Origin: Georgfuchsia toluolica
GTDB lineage: Bacteria > Pseudomonadota > Gammaproteobacteria > Burkholderiales > Rhodocyclaceae
Direction of reading: 5' to 3'
Length of the DNA stretch: 64,000 nt
Assembly: GCF_907163265.1 (NCBI RefSeq)
Contig: NZ_CAJQUM010000001.1
Coordinates: forward strand, 1,116,001 to 1,180,000
The position numbers and the translations under genes were made by a program. Of this stretch, positions 9,606 through 16,677 are shown one piece after another (positions within the stretch are counted from its first letter, which is position 1; every line of letters starts with the position of its first letter). The notes below the pieces were generated by a model. That model was not told the origin of the DNA and ran no database searches. It saw only the letters and a program-made list of their open reading frames with translations.

Positions 9606-9702
9606 ACCCCAGAGCATTCCTTGCGAGCGGGCCAAATTTACGTCAAGTAAAACTTGCAACATCGGCAATCTAGCCACTTTACATTTATCTCAGGAGTAAC
9701 AC

Positions 9703-10830
9703 ATGCAGAAGAAACTCATCGCTCTGGCAATTGCTGGTTTTACCAGTACCGCAGGGCTCGCCCAATCCAATGCCACCATTTATGGGGTCATGGATGCCAG
9801 TCTGGAAAGCGTTAGAGCTAACGATGCAACCACTGCCGGGGCAAGTCGTGGCGGTTTTGGCCGCGTCAATTCCAACTCCAGCTATATCGGCTATAAGGGT
9901 ACTGAAGACTTGGGTGATGGTCTCAAGGCACTGTTCCAGTTCGAAACCGGCTTCAGTGCCGATACCGGGGTCTACACGCCTGCGGGCCGCGATACCTTTG
10001 TCGGACTGCAAGGCAATGCAGGCACTGTCAAGTTGGGCATCTTCACCGGCGCCTCGCGCACCATTGGTACCAGGCTTGACCTACTTCCCGGTCGCTCGGG
10101 CATTGGTTCTTCCGATTCGATAATCGGTCGAGCCATCAACAAGACCGGAGGCTCGGCGACCTTCTTCGATACCCGCCTGTCGAATGCCATCGGGTACACC
10201 ACGCCAACCTATAACGGTTTTACTGGCGTCATCAACTACGCTGCCGGCGAAAACAAAACGCTCGACAGTGCTACCGCTGCGACACAGCTTAATGGCAAGG
10301 CCTATGAGCTTGGAGCGTCTTATGTCAATGGACCTTGGTATGTCGCTTACGCCTATGGCAAGCGCGATACTGGTGCCAGCCAGACCTCGACCGCAAGCAG
10401 CATCATTAACTGGAAGTCCAATCGGATTGGCGCCGGCTATACCTTCACTGAAGGACACAAGATCAATTTCATTTGGGATCAGCAAAAACAGGATTTGATT
10501 GGCAACACAAATCTGGACAAAGATGCGTGGTCGCTGCAGGGTTTGTACAAGGTTAGCCCAGCAGGCTCCCTGATCGCGGCTTACAGCAAGACGGGTGATG
10601 CTTCGGGCAACTATCGTGCATCCAACGCCGGCACTGGCGCCAAGGAAATCACGCTCGCCTATTTGCATGCCCTGTCCAAGCGGACGATGCTTAAGGCGGT
10701 TTGGTCAAAGATCAGTAACGACAATAACGTCGCCTATGACTTTGGCGCCAATGGTGCTGCGGTGGGTGGCAGTTTCGGCAACGGCGCTGACCCCACAGGC
10801 CTTGCGCTCGGCGTCCGTCATGCATTCTAA
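9703..10830 (+). CDS. Gram-negative general porin
   Basis: 375 residues with a typical signal peptide (1-20, ending TAGLAQS). The mature protein starts with NATIYGVMDASLE, has the betaproteobacterial porin block YIGYKGTEDLGDGLKALFQF, and ends GLALGVRHAF, with the C-terminal Phe needed for outer-membrane insertion. Alternating aromatic strands fit a 16-stranded trimeric barrel. It lies 97 bp after the second binding protein with a good ribosome site (CAGGAG) and is followed by a strong hairpin terminator. Placement suggests outer-membrane entry for the same oxyanion substrate, which is inference; it may have its own promoter. Confidence 0.9.
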   Translation: MQKKLIALAIAGFTSTAGLAQSNATIYGVMDASLESVRANDATTAGASRGGFGRVNSNSSYIGYKGTEDLGDGLKALFQFETGFSADTGVYTPAGRDTFVGLQGNAGTVKLGIFTGASRTIGTRLDLLPGRSGIGSSDSIIGRAINKTGGSATFFDTRLSNAIGYTTPTYNGFTGVINYAAGENKTLDSATAATQLNGKAYELGASYVNGPWYVAYAYGKRDTGASQTSTASSIINWKSNRIGAGYTFTEGHKINFIWDQQKQDLIGNTNLDKDAWSLQGLYKVSPAGSLIAAYSKTGDASGNYRASNAGTGAKEITLAYLHALSKRTMLKAVWSKISNDNNVAYDFGANGAAVGGSFGNGADPTGLALGVRHAF

Positions 10831-10861
10831 TTACAGCCATTTTTGATTATCAAAGCTGAGC

Positions 10862-10890
10862 AGAATGGTCGCCTTCGGGCGACCATTCTT
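10862..10890 (+). terminator. Hairpin terminator after the porin gene
   Basis: A perfect 12-bp stem (AGAATGGTCGCC / GGCGACCATTCT) closes a TTCG tetraloop. It starts about 30 bp after the porin stop and is followed by a T-rich stretch. It probably ends the regulator-side operon and may also serve the convergent minus-strand genes. Confidence 0.8.
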
Positions 10891-10896
10891 AATTTG

Positions 10897-11043
10897 TTAT
10901 TTGGGTTTGTGCTCAAGCAGAAATTCCGACGGTGCCTGGCCGGCCTGATCGTTGTATTTCGCCTCAGTTTTGACAAGAAACTTCTCAATGCGGGCGTACA
11001 GCCTGTGAAAGTGGCTATCCAGTATTGCGCGCATTTCATTCAT
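10897..11043 (-). CDS. Small hypothetical protein downstream of the fdhD relic
   Basis: 48 residues, beginning MNEMRAILDSHFHRLYARIE and ending LLEHKPK; charged, helical in character, no signal or membrane segment. The start at 11043 has a GGACGGGAAA region upstream. It lies 34 bp downstream of the end of the fdhD relic on the same strand, so it may be a real small gene of the former fdhD operon or another remnant. I do not recognise a family. Confidence 0.35.
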   Translation of the reverse strand: MNEMRAILDSHFHRLYARIEKFLVKTEAKYNDQAGQAPSEFLLEHKPK

Positions 11044-11077
11044 TGTCGTTTCCCGTCCGGTTGCCACCATTGTCGAA

Positions 11078-11475
11078 TCAATGCTGCCCCGTGAAAAGAA
11101 GATAGCATTTTCCCATGATACGACCAATCACCGTCAGACCGATCTTGCGGACGATGGTGTGCCCCATGCCGGTAAGACCGGACCGCGAGACGACGAAAGG
11201 AATGCCCATCTGCGCGGTCTTGATGATCATCTCCGAAGTCAATTGACCGGTGGTATGGAAAAGCTTTCCAGTCGACCTGGACCGCGACGATGTCTTCCAG
11301 CGTCAATACCAGCTGCTGGTTGCACAGTTAGCCCAGCAATAGAAATTCGGGCGCGGCACCCAGGGTCATCAGGGCAACGATCTCACGCTTGTCGAGATAC
11401 AGCGTCGGCGGGCGTTCACCAATTTCGCCGTCATGCTTGAGTCGCCGATGTCCATCATGTTCTTCATTCGCTCCG
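11078..11475 (-). pseudogene. fdhD: fdhD relic (formate dehydrogenase accessory sulfurtransferase)
   Basis: On the minus strand the N-terminal block reads GERPPTLYLDKREIVALMTL then GAAPEFLLLG, followed by an in-frame TAA at 11330-11328 where the family has Tyr (LGYL), and then CNQQLVLTLEDIVAVQVDW. The reading then breaks near 11260-11270, and in another frame the C-terminal block resumes: LFHTTGQLTSEMIIKTAQMG, IPFVVSRSGLTGMGHTIVRK, ending LLFTGQH and a stop at 11080-11078. About 100 residues, including the region normally holding the catalytic Cys loop, are missing. There is thus one nonsense change plus an internal deletion and frameshift. FdhD normally delivers sulfur to the Mo/W cofactor of formate dehydrogenase; this copy cannot. 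Confidence 0.85.
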
Positions 11476-11497
11476 CTTTGTCTTTCAGGGGGTGATT

Positions 11498-12337
11498 CTA
11501 CTTGCGCGCTCTCTGAATCAGCTCACGCCACCCCGGATAGGTGTCAGAGGTCAGGGCACACTTGCTGGAAAATTTGCTCGTGGGCGCGCCGCTCGTCAGT
11601 GCCGCAATGAATCCCTCCCGGTCTGTGATCCAGCTTCCTCCGAGGAGAGTGACGCCGCGTGTGAAGAGGGCGTCCGGCAGGCAGCCCGCACTAGGACCGA
11701 CCATGGCGAACCAGCGCGCCTTGCGGCAGTGGGCGAGCATTTGATCCAGCGTATCGTTGAGCAGCAAGGTGCTGGTGGAAATCACCTTGTTGCACTCGGC
11801 GAGTTCCCTGGCGTCGAGCGTCACGTGGTAGCCATCATGTTCGCCTGCAAGGTCCGCTTTCAATTCGACGACTGTCAGCCGGGCTCTGCTCTTTAGGACG
11901 CGTCCCAGCAGCGGCCTGAAGAGTCCGATCATGCCAATGAAATCATCGGGTTCGGGATTCATCTGCCCTATCGAATCGCTGCTGTCGCGCGGGCGAAATC
12001 CTGCGCGGTCGAACAGGCAGCGAGAAATGGCATTGGCCGCCGCAAAGCTGATGGTCCTTTCGGGACCAGTGTCGCTGACGAAGCGCCGGGCCACCTCGAG
12101 CGCATCTGCGCCAACGAGGCCGAAGCCGATGGACCCTCGATGCAACTTCGCCAGCGTGTCATCGAGAAGGACGTAGGAGAGACCGATCGACCCATCCGTG
12201 AGTTCCACGGCGCAGAACTCGCCCTTGTTGCTCTGGGTGGGTTGAAGCGGTGGCAGATGCAAAGCACGGATGCGCGGCAACGGGCTCTGGTCGGCAAAGG
12301 CGGTTAGTTGGGCAAGGTAGTCTGTGGCGAAGCTCAT
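11498..12337 (-). CDS. DUF364/DUF4213 protein (putative heavy-metal chelation domain)
   Basis: 279 residues from ATG 12337, start MSFATDYLAQLTAFAD. The N-terminal DUF4213 part contains AVELTDGSIGLSYVLLDD and ISFAAANAISRCLFDRAGF; the C-terminal Rossmann-like DUF364 part contains FIGMIGLFRPLLGRVLK and the conserved GPSAGCLPDALFTRGVTLLG. No signal peptide. The family is described as a possible metal-chelation domain, often near Mo/W or nitrogenase-type genes; no reaction is established. The frame stays open upstream but the added residues have no family character and overlap the opposing relic. It appears intact although its neighbours on both sides are broken. Confidence 0.75.
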   Translation of the reverse strand: MSFATDYLAQLTAFADQSPLPRIRALHLPPLQPTQSNKGEFCAVELTDGSIGLSYVLLDDTLAKLHRGSIGFGLVGADALEVARRFVSDTGPERTISFAAANAISRCLFDRAGFRPRDSSDSIGQMNPEPDDFIGMIGLFRPLLGRVLKSRARLTVVELKADLAGEHDGYHVTLDARELAECNKVISTSTLLLNDTLDQMLAHCRKARWFAMVGPSAGCLPDALFTRGVTLLGGSWITDREGFIAALTSGAPTSKFSSKCALTSDTYPGWRELIQRARK

Positions 12338-12479
12338 TGGAGGTCTCTTTAAGCTCTCGGAAAGGTTTGCTGAGACGAGTACTGATATGGGTGAAAGTAT
12401 AGGGCGTGTGCGCGGATACGACCGCCGTGCAGGAATGGAATGTAGCGAATCGGCAGGACGCTTGCAACTGAGCAAGATC

Positions 12480-12879
12480 ATGAGCACGGGAACACAGGCC
12501 ACAGCGGAATCCACAGCGCTGAAAGAGCGCGCAAAGCGCCTGGAGAGCAACTGGCAATCGATGATCCGGATTACCCACGATTTTTTCCATGCCTGGCGCA
12601 AGGCCGTTGCGGACACACATGGCGAGCCGGCGGCAAGGGAAATGGAATTGCTCTTCTGGAAAACATTGGCCTCAGCACGGGCAAGTTGTACCTGACGCTC
12701 GGCGGCAAGCCCGACGATACCGGGCAGATCGCCTGCGTCATGAAGCGCGCCAGCGACATCATGGCAAGCCGCGCACCTCGCACAGGACGGTGATGCCACG
12801 CTACTGGTACACACCGCTTGTCCATGGCTGGATTCCTACCGCTGCCGGCCTTCCGAACCAGTGTGGCGCGGAGCCAGTA
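12480..12879 (+). pseudogene. Frameshifted remnant of an unrecognised conserved protein
   Basis: From ATG 12480 the frame reads a plausible helical N-terminus (SMIRITHDFFHAWRKAVAD, then REMELLFWKT) and stops at 12695. A second frame continues in the same order with NIGLSTGKLYLTLGGKPDD then IACVMKRASDIM and stops near 12793, and a third continues DATLLVHTACPWLDSYRC. The three pieces read as one protein split by two frameshifts. I do not recognise the family; the HTACPW stretch with its Cys could be a functional motif. It lies divergent from DUF364. Confidence 0.5.
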
Positions 12880-13340
12880 TGCATCCTTCATGGCTGCGGG
12901 CCAAGCGCAATCTGGTTTCGCATGACAAATTCTTTTACTTCGATGCCGGGTGTTCCGTTCGCTGCGCCCCGCCGGCCCGCTCGACCGGCCCGAAGAAATC
13001 GAGGGCATGGCGCTGGAAGGGCTGGTGGCGCAGTACCTGCGCGCCTGGATCGCCTACCGGGCCAGCGGCGTGCACTCTATTACTGGCGTACCAAGTCGGG
13101 CAGCGAGGGGATTTCGTCGTCTATGACTCTGACATATTTTCGGCCATCGAGGTCAAACGCGCCGCCAAAGTGCATAGCAAGGATCTGCGCGCCCTGCACG
13201 CCTTCCGTGAGGATTATCCGGAAGCCTCGGCGTGTTTGCTGTACATGGGCAAGGAGCGCCTGGCGATCGATGGCTTTCCCTGCATTCCGTGCGATGCATT
13301 TCTCAAGGCACTGCATCCGGACCGCAAGGAACTGCCGTGA
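12880..13340 (+). pseudogene. C-terminal relic of an AAA_14/DUF4143 ATPase
   Basis: Pieces in three frames align in order with the C-terminal half of AAA_14/DUF4143 proteins: RAKRNLVSHDKFFYFDAG, then VFRSLRPAGPLDRPEEIEGM and LEGLVAQYLRAWIAY, then LYYWRTKSGSE, then DFVVYDSDIFSAIEVKRA and LRALHAFREDYPEA to the stop at 13340. At least three frameshifts are needed, and the Walker A/B ATPase half is absent. The family acts as predicted nuclease-linked NTPases of unclear role. The nuclease-like E-V-D-F-V-V motif is itself broken here. It sits in a run of decaying genes. Confidence 0.75.
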
Positions 13341-13389
13341 GTTGAAATTGTTGAGCTTCGCTTTGCTCAGCCTAACCCAACGTTGAATA

Positions 13390-14184
13390 CTATTCCGTCT
13401 GCAGTCTTCCATCACGCAGATGCAATACGCGTTGCGCGCGGGCGGCCAGCGACTGATCGTGAGTCACCACAATGAGACCCGCGCCACGCTCGGCATTCAG
13501 GCGCAGCATCAGCTCGAACACATTCTCCGCCGTATGCCGATCGAGATTGCCGGTCGGCTCGTCGGCGAGCAGACAGGCCGGTGCCGTCACCAGCGCACGC
13601 GCAATCGCCGCGCGCTGGCGTTCGCCACCCGAGAGTTCGCCGGGACGGTGATTGACGCGATGCCCCAAGGCAACCTTCTCCAACATTTCCTGCGCCCGTT
13701 GCTCGGCTTCAGCGCGCGCAAGACGGCGTATCAACAAGGGCATCGCCACATTTTCCAACGCGGAAAACTCCGGCAGCAGATGGTGGAACTGATACACAAA
13801 GCCGAGTGCTTCATTGCGCAAGCGGCCGAGTTCGGTCTCACTGGCCGTTGATATATTCTGTCCCTGAATCGACACCATTCCCGCGCTGGGTCGGTCGAGG
13901 CCGCCCAGCAGATGCAGCAGCGTGCTCTTGCCCGAACCGCTGGCGCCGACGATGGCAACGCTCTCGCCGCGGCGCAATTCGAAATCGACGCCGGAAAGCA
14001 CCGGCACTTCGATATCACCCTGCCAGAAGGATTTGGCCAGGCCCGAACATCGAAGAACCGGGGAGCCGCCGCCGGGCCGTCCCAAGGCAGCTCCAGCGTT
14101 GAAACCGGAAGCCGCGCTTTGCGCGGCTGAACCCTGGTCACCCCCTTCCTTGGGAAGGGGGCTGGGGGGAAGGCTGTCACTCAT
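13390..14184 (-). CDS. lolD: Lipoprotein-releasing ABC transporter ATP-binding protein LolD
   Basis: 264 residues from ATG 14184, which overlaps the lolC stop by 8 bp (ATGAGTGA). Walker [10 protein letters not shown] (80-88), Q-loop [17 protein letters not shown], signature LSGGERQR and Walker [12 protein letters not shown] are all present; the Q-loop text is specific for LolD. With LolC/E it powers release of outer-membrane lipoproteins from the inner membrane to LolA. Residues 2-41 ([12 protein letters not shown]... GRPGGG) are not part of the family: normal LolD begins just before '[11 protein letters not shown]'. This extension is encoded by a hairpin-rich repeat-like element (14110-14160). 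The true start could instead be a later non-ATG codon, but translational coupling to lolC favours 14184. Confidence 0.92.
   Translation of the reverse strand: MSDSLPPSPLPKEGGDQGSAAQSAASGFNAGAALGRPGGGSPVLRCSGLAKSFWQGDIEVPVLSGVDFELRRGESVAIVGASGSGKSTLLHLLGGLDRPSAGMVSIQGQNISTASETELGRLRNEALGFVYQFHHLLPEFSALENVAMPLLIRRLARAEAEQRAQEMLEKVALGHRVNHRPGELSGGERQRAAIARALVTAPACLLADEPTGNLDRHTAENVFELMLRLNAERGAGLIVVTHDQSLAARAQRVLHLRDGRLQTE
14110..14160. repeat. REP-like double hairpin within the lolD 5' end
   Basis: Two perfect hairpins lie side by side: AGCCGCGC-TTT-GCGCGGCT (14110-14128) and CCCCTTCC-TTG-GGAAGGGG (14142-14160). Paired GC-rich hairpins are typical of intergenic REP elements, but here the element lies inside the coding frame and adds about 40 residues to LolD. 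Confidence 0.6.
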
Positions 14185-15430
14185 AGCGCAGCGCCTCGGC
14201 GGGATTGACGCGTGATGCCCGCCAGCTCGGATACAGCGTCGCAAGCAAAGTCAGCAGGAATGACACACCGGTAATCAGCGCGACGTCGTTCCAGTGGAGG
14301 TCGGAAGGAAGATCGGAGATGTAATACACATCCTTCGACAGGAACTGGATGCCCAGCAAATGTTCGATCGCCGGTACGACGACGTCGATGTTGAGCGCCA
14401 GCGTCACCCCGCCCACAACCCCGAGCAGCAGCCCGACAAGACCGATGAGCACGCCCTGCACGATGAAGATCAGCATGATGCTCTGCGGGCTGGCGCCCAG
14501 CGTGCGCAGGATGGCGATGTCGGCCTGCTTGTCGGTGACCGCCATCACCAGCGTGGAAACCACGTTGAACGCGGCCACGGCCACGATCAGCAGCAGGAAC
14601 AGGAACATCATGATTTTTTCGATCGCGATGGCGCGAAAATAATTGACGTTGCTCCGCGTCCAGTCGGTGATGAAGGTATTCATGTCAAGGTAACGCAGCA
14701 ATTCGCCGGCAATGCGCGGCGCCTCGAACAAGTCGGCGACCTTCAGCCGCACACCGGAAACGCTGTCGCCCATCTGGTAAAGCGTCTGCGCATCGCGGAT
14801 ATCGATCAGCGCCAGGCTACCGTCATAGGGCTGCATCCTGATTTCGAATATCCCGACCACGCGGAACTGCTTGAGCCGCGGCAATACGGCTACGGGCGTG
14901 ACCAGCCCCTGGGGCGCAATCAGCGTCACCTTGTCGCCCGGGGCGGCCCGCAGGGCGCGCGCCAGATCCAGGCCCAGCACAATGCCGAACTCGCCGGGCC
15001 GCAGATCGGCGAGATGGCCCTGGTGCATATGCTTTTCGAATTCCGCCACGCCCTCCTCCGCGCGCGGATCGATGCCGCGCACCATGACGCCCTGCACCTC
15101 GCTGCCCGACGACAGCAGGCCCTGCTGCTGCACATAGGGCGCGGCGGCAACCACCTGGGGATGCTGGCGCACCGCGGCTATGGTTTCGCGCCAATTCGCC
15201 AGCTCGTTGCCGGCGCCGAAAATCTCGATATGCGAAGCGACGCTGAGCGTGCGCGTCCTGATTTCCATCTGGAAACCGTTCATCACCGACAGGACGACGA
15301 TCAGCGCCGCGACGCCGAGCGCGATGCCGAGCATGGAGGTCATCGAGATGAAGGAAATGAAGCGGTTGCGGCCGGCGCCGCGCTTCTTGGCGCGCGTATA
15401 ACGCAGCCCGATGGTGAGTTCATATTGCAT
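14177..15430 (-). CDS. lolC: Lipoprotein-releasing ABC transporter permease (LolC/LolE family)
   Basis: 417 residues from ATG 15430 ([16 protein letters not shown]). One N-terminal membrane segment (about 25-50, [20 protein letters not shown]), a periplasmic domain (about 55-260) and three C-terminal segments ([40 protein letters not shown], and one before [18 protein letters not shown]). The last motif is the FtsX-family end. Betaproteobacteria commonly carry one such permease, acting as a dimer with LolD, rather than separate LolC and LolE. An alternative ATG at 15442 lies within an 18-bp palindrome; family alignment favours 15430. Confidence 0.92.
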   Translation of the reverse strand: MQYELTIGLRYTRAKKRGAGRNRFISFISMTSMLGIALGVAALIVVLSVMNGFQMEIRTRTLSVASHIEIFGAGNELANWRETIAAVRQHPQVVAAAPYVQQQGLLSSGSEVQGVMVRGIDPRAEEGVAEFEKHMHQGHLADLRPGEFGIVLGLDLARALRAAPGDKVTLIAPQGLVTPVAVLPRLKQFRVVGIFEIRMQPYDGSLALIDIRDAQTLYQMGDSVSGVRLKVADLFEAPRIAGELLRYLDMNTFITDWTRSNVNYFRAIAIEKIMMFLFLLLIVAVAAFNVVSTLVMAVTDKQADIAILRTLGASPQSIMLIFIVQGVLIGLVGLLLGVVGGVTLALNIDVVVPAIEHLLGIQFLSKDVYYISDLPSDLHWNDVALITGVSFLLTLLATLYPSWRASRVNPAEALRYE

Positions 15431-15436
15431 GGGAGG

Positions 15437-15454
15437 CCGCATGTTAACATGCGG
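15437..15454. promoter_or_regulatory. 18-bp perfect palindrome between lolC and the RpfE-like gene
   Basis: CCGCATGTTAACATGCGG is a perfect inverted repeat centred in the 26-bp gap between the divergent starts at 15430 and 15457. With so small a gap, promoters must lie inside the genes or overlap here. The site could be an operator or shape translation starts on both mRNAs. Confidence 0.4.
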
Positions 15455-15456
15455 CG

Positions 15457-16677
15457 ATGACTCTGACTTTGGTGATTCCCGGACTGCTCTGGCCGCGCCA
15501 GGTCATGCAGGACACGCTTTACGACACCGACTTCCCCGCGCTGCAAACCCTGCTTGGCAAGGGCCGCTGGCTGGCATCCACAGCCGCATCGGCCGAGGCA
15601 TGGTGGTGTGCGCATTTCGGCATTGGCCTCGACGAGTTCGCTGCCGCACCGTTGCGTCTCCATGCCTTGGGCAAGGAAGCCGGCGATTCGACCTGGCTGT
15701 GCGCCGATCCTGTCCATTTGGAGGCCGATCGGCACGGCGCCACGCTGAAGGATCCTGCTGCGCTCCACATCACTGCCGAAGAGGCGGCGCAACTGCATGC
15801 GCTGCTGGCGCCGCTGTTCGCCGCAGTGGGAGAACTGGTGGTGGCAACACCATCGCAATGGCATCTGCGCCTGACGACGCCCGCGCCCGCCCTGCCCGCC
15901 CACCTGTACGATTTGGTCGGACAGTCTGCGGCGGCCTCGCTGCCTCAGGGCGATAGCGGCCGCCGCTGGCGGCAACTGCTCAATGAGGTGCAAATGAGCC
16001 TGCATGCGCATCCGGTCAACACGGAACGCGAACTGCGCGGACAGGCGGAGATCAACAGCATCGCGCTGTGGGGTGGCGGACGTCTGCCGAAGCTAACCAT
16101 GGTCACAAGCGCCACCCCAGAGGATGAAAATACGCAAAGGCCAATGAGTTGCCCCCCACCCCAAGCCTGCTCCATGGCTCGCTTTGCACAGCTCGCCCGT
16201 CTCGGTGGCGCAAAGCAGTGCTTTGCGAATTCCCGCCTCAACCCCCGGGGCGGGGTTTCCAAACAGCTCGCCACGCTCGATAGCCACACCCGACTTCGGT
16301 TCCGCTTTTTCACGTTAAAGGAAAAAAAACCAAGCGCACTGTGGAGCGACGATCCGGTCGTCGCCGGCGCCGCCAGGCTTGCCGGATTGCAGGTGGGACC
16401 CCTCCCGGTACGCTTTACCGGCACGGAGGCCGCTGGCATCGTGCATTGGCATCGTTTGCAAGCCCCTGCCGCCAGCCACGATGCGCAGGCCTGGCGCGAA
16501 GGATTGCAGCAACTGGACCAGGATTGGCTGGCGCCCGCGCTGACCGCCCTGGCGTCCGGCAAGTTGAAGCGCATCGAGTTGCATGGTTTCGGCGACGAAA
16601 GCGCAGTGTCGCTTTCCATGGCAGCGCTGGATCGTTATCGTTTCTGGCGCAAGCCACGCCGACTGGAAACAATGTGA
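15457..16677 (+). CDS. RpfE-like conserved protein (phosphoglycerate mutase-like), with repeat insertion
   Basis: 406 residues. The first 210 residues match the COG4255/RpfE type protein found beside recJ in betaproteobacteria: VIPGLLWPRQ at the start, a central VQMSLHAHPVN, and ALWGGGRLP. The family is sometimes described as cofactor-independent phosphoglycerate mutase-related, but no reaction is proven. Between residue about 218 and 288 the frame is encoded by a dispersed 212-bp repeat (16108-16319) and reads CSMARFAQLARLGGAKQCFA and similar text, unlike any enzyme core; family sequence resumes at ALWSDDPVVAGAARLA. The frame stays open through the insertion, so a protein with a foreign loop may be made. 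The stop overlaps the recJ start. Confidence 0.7.
   Translation: MTLTLVIPGLLWPRQVMQDTLYDTDFPALQTLLGKGRWLASTAASAEAWWCAHFGIGLDEFAAAPLRLHALGKEAGDSTWLCADPVHLEADRHGATLKDPAALHITAEEAAQLHALLAPLFAAVGELVVATPSQWHLRLTTPAPALPAHLYDLVGQSAAASLPQGDSGRRWRQLLNEVQMSLHAHPVNTERELRGQAEINSIALWGGGRLPKLTMVTSATPEDENTQRPMSCPPPQACSMARFAQLARLGGAKQCFANSRLNPRGGVSKQLATLDSHTRLRFRFFTLKEKKPSALWSDDPVVAGAARLAGLQVGPLPVRFTGTEAAGIVHWHRLQAPAASHDAQAWREGLQQLDQDWLAPALTALASGKLKRIELHGFGDESAVSLSMAALDRYRFWRKPRRLETM
16108..16319. repeat. 212-bp dispersed hairpin repeat, copy 1 (inside a CDS)
   Basis: Aligns along its length with 41579-41789. A core of about 52 bases from GCTCGCTTTGCACAGCTCG onward differs at one position. The core includes the perfect hairpin CGCAAAGC-AGT-GCTTTGCG (16209-16227), followed by a C/G-run hairpin (CCCGCC ... 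GGGCGGG). Both copies also share a purine-rich lead (AGGATGAAAA) and an end (TTCACG). The second copy is intergenic; this one is inside the RpfE-like gene and keeps its frame open. Confidence 0.85.

Noticed and set aside
12338-12814. N-terminal extension of the DUF364 frame
   Set aside because: The extra 159 residues have no domain character, lie antisense to the relic at 12480, and the family start is at 12337.
16341-16673. Open frame extending recJ upstream by 111 codons
   Set aside because: It overlaps the RpfE-like gene in another frame, is Arg-rich shadow text, and RecJ similarity begins at GTG 16674.
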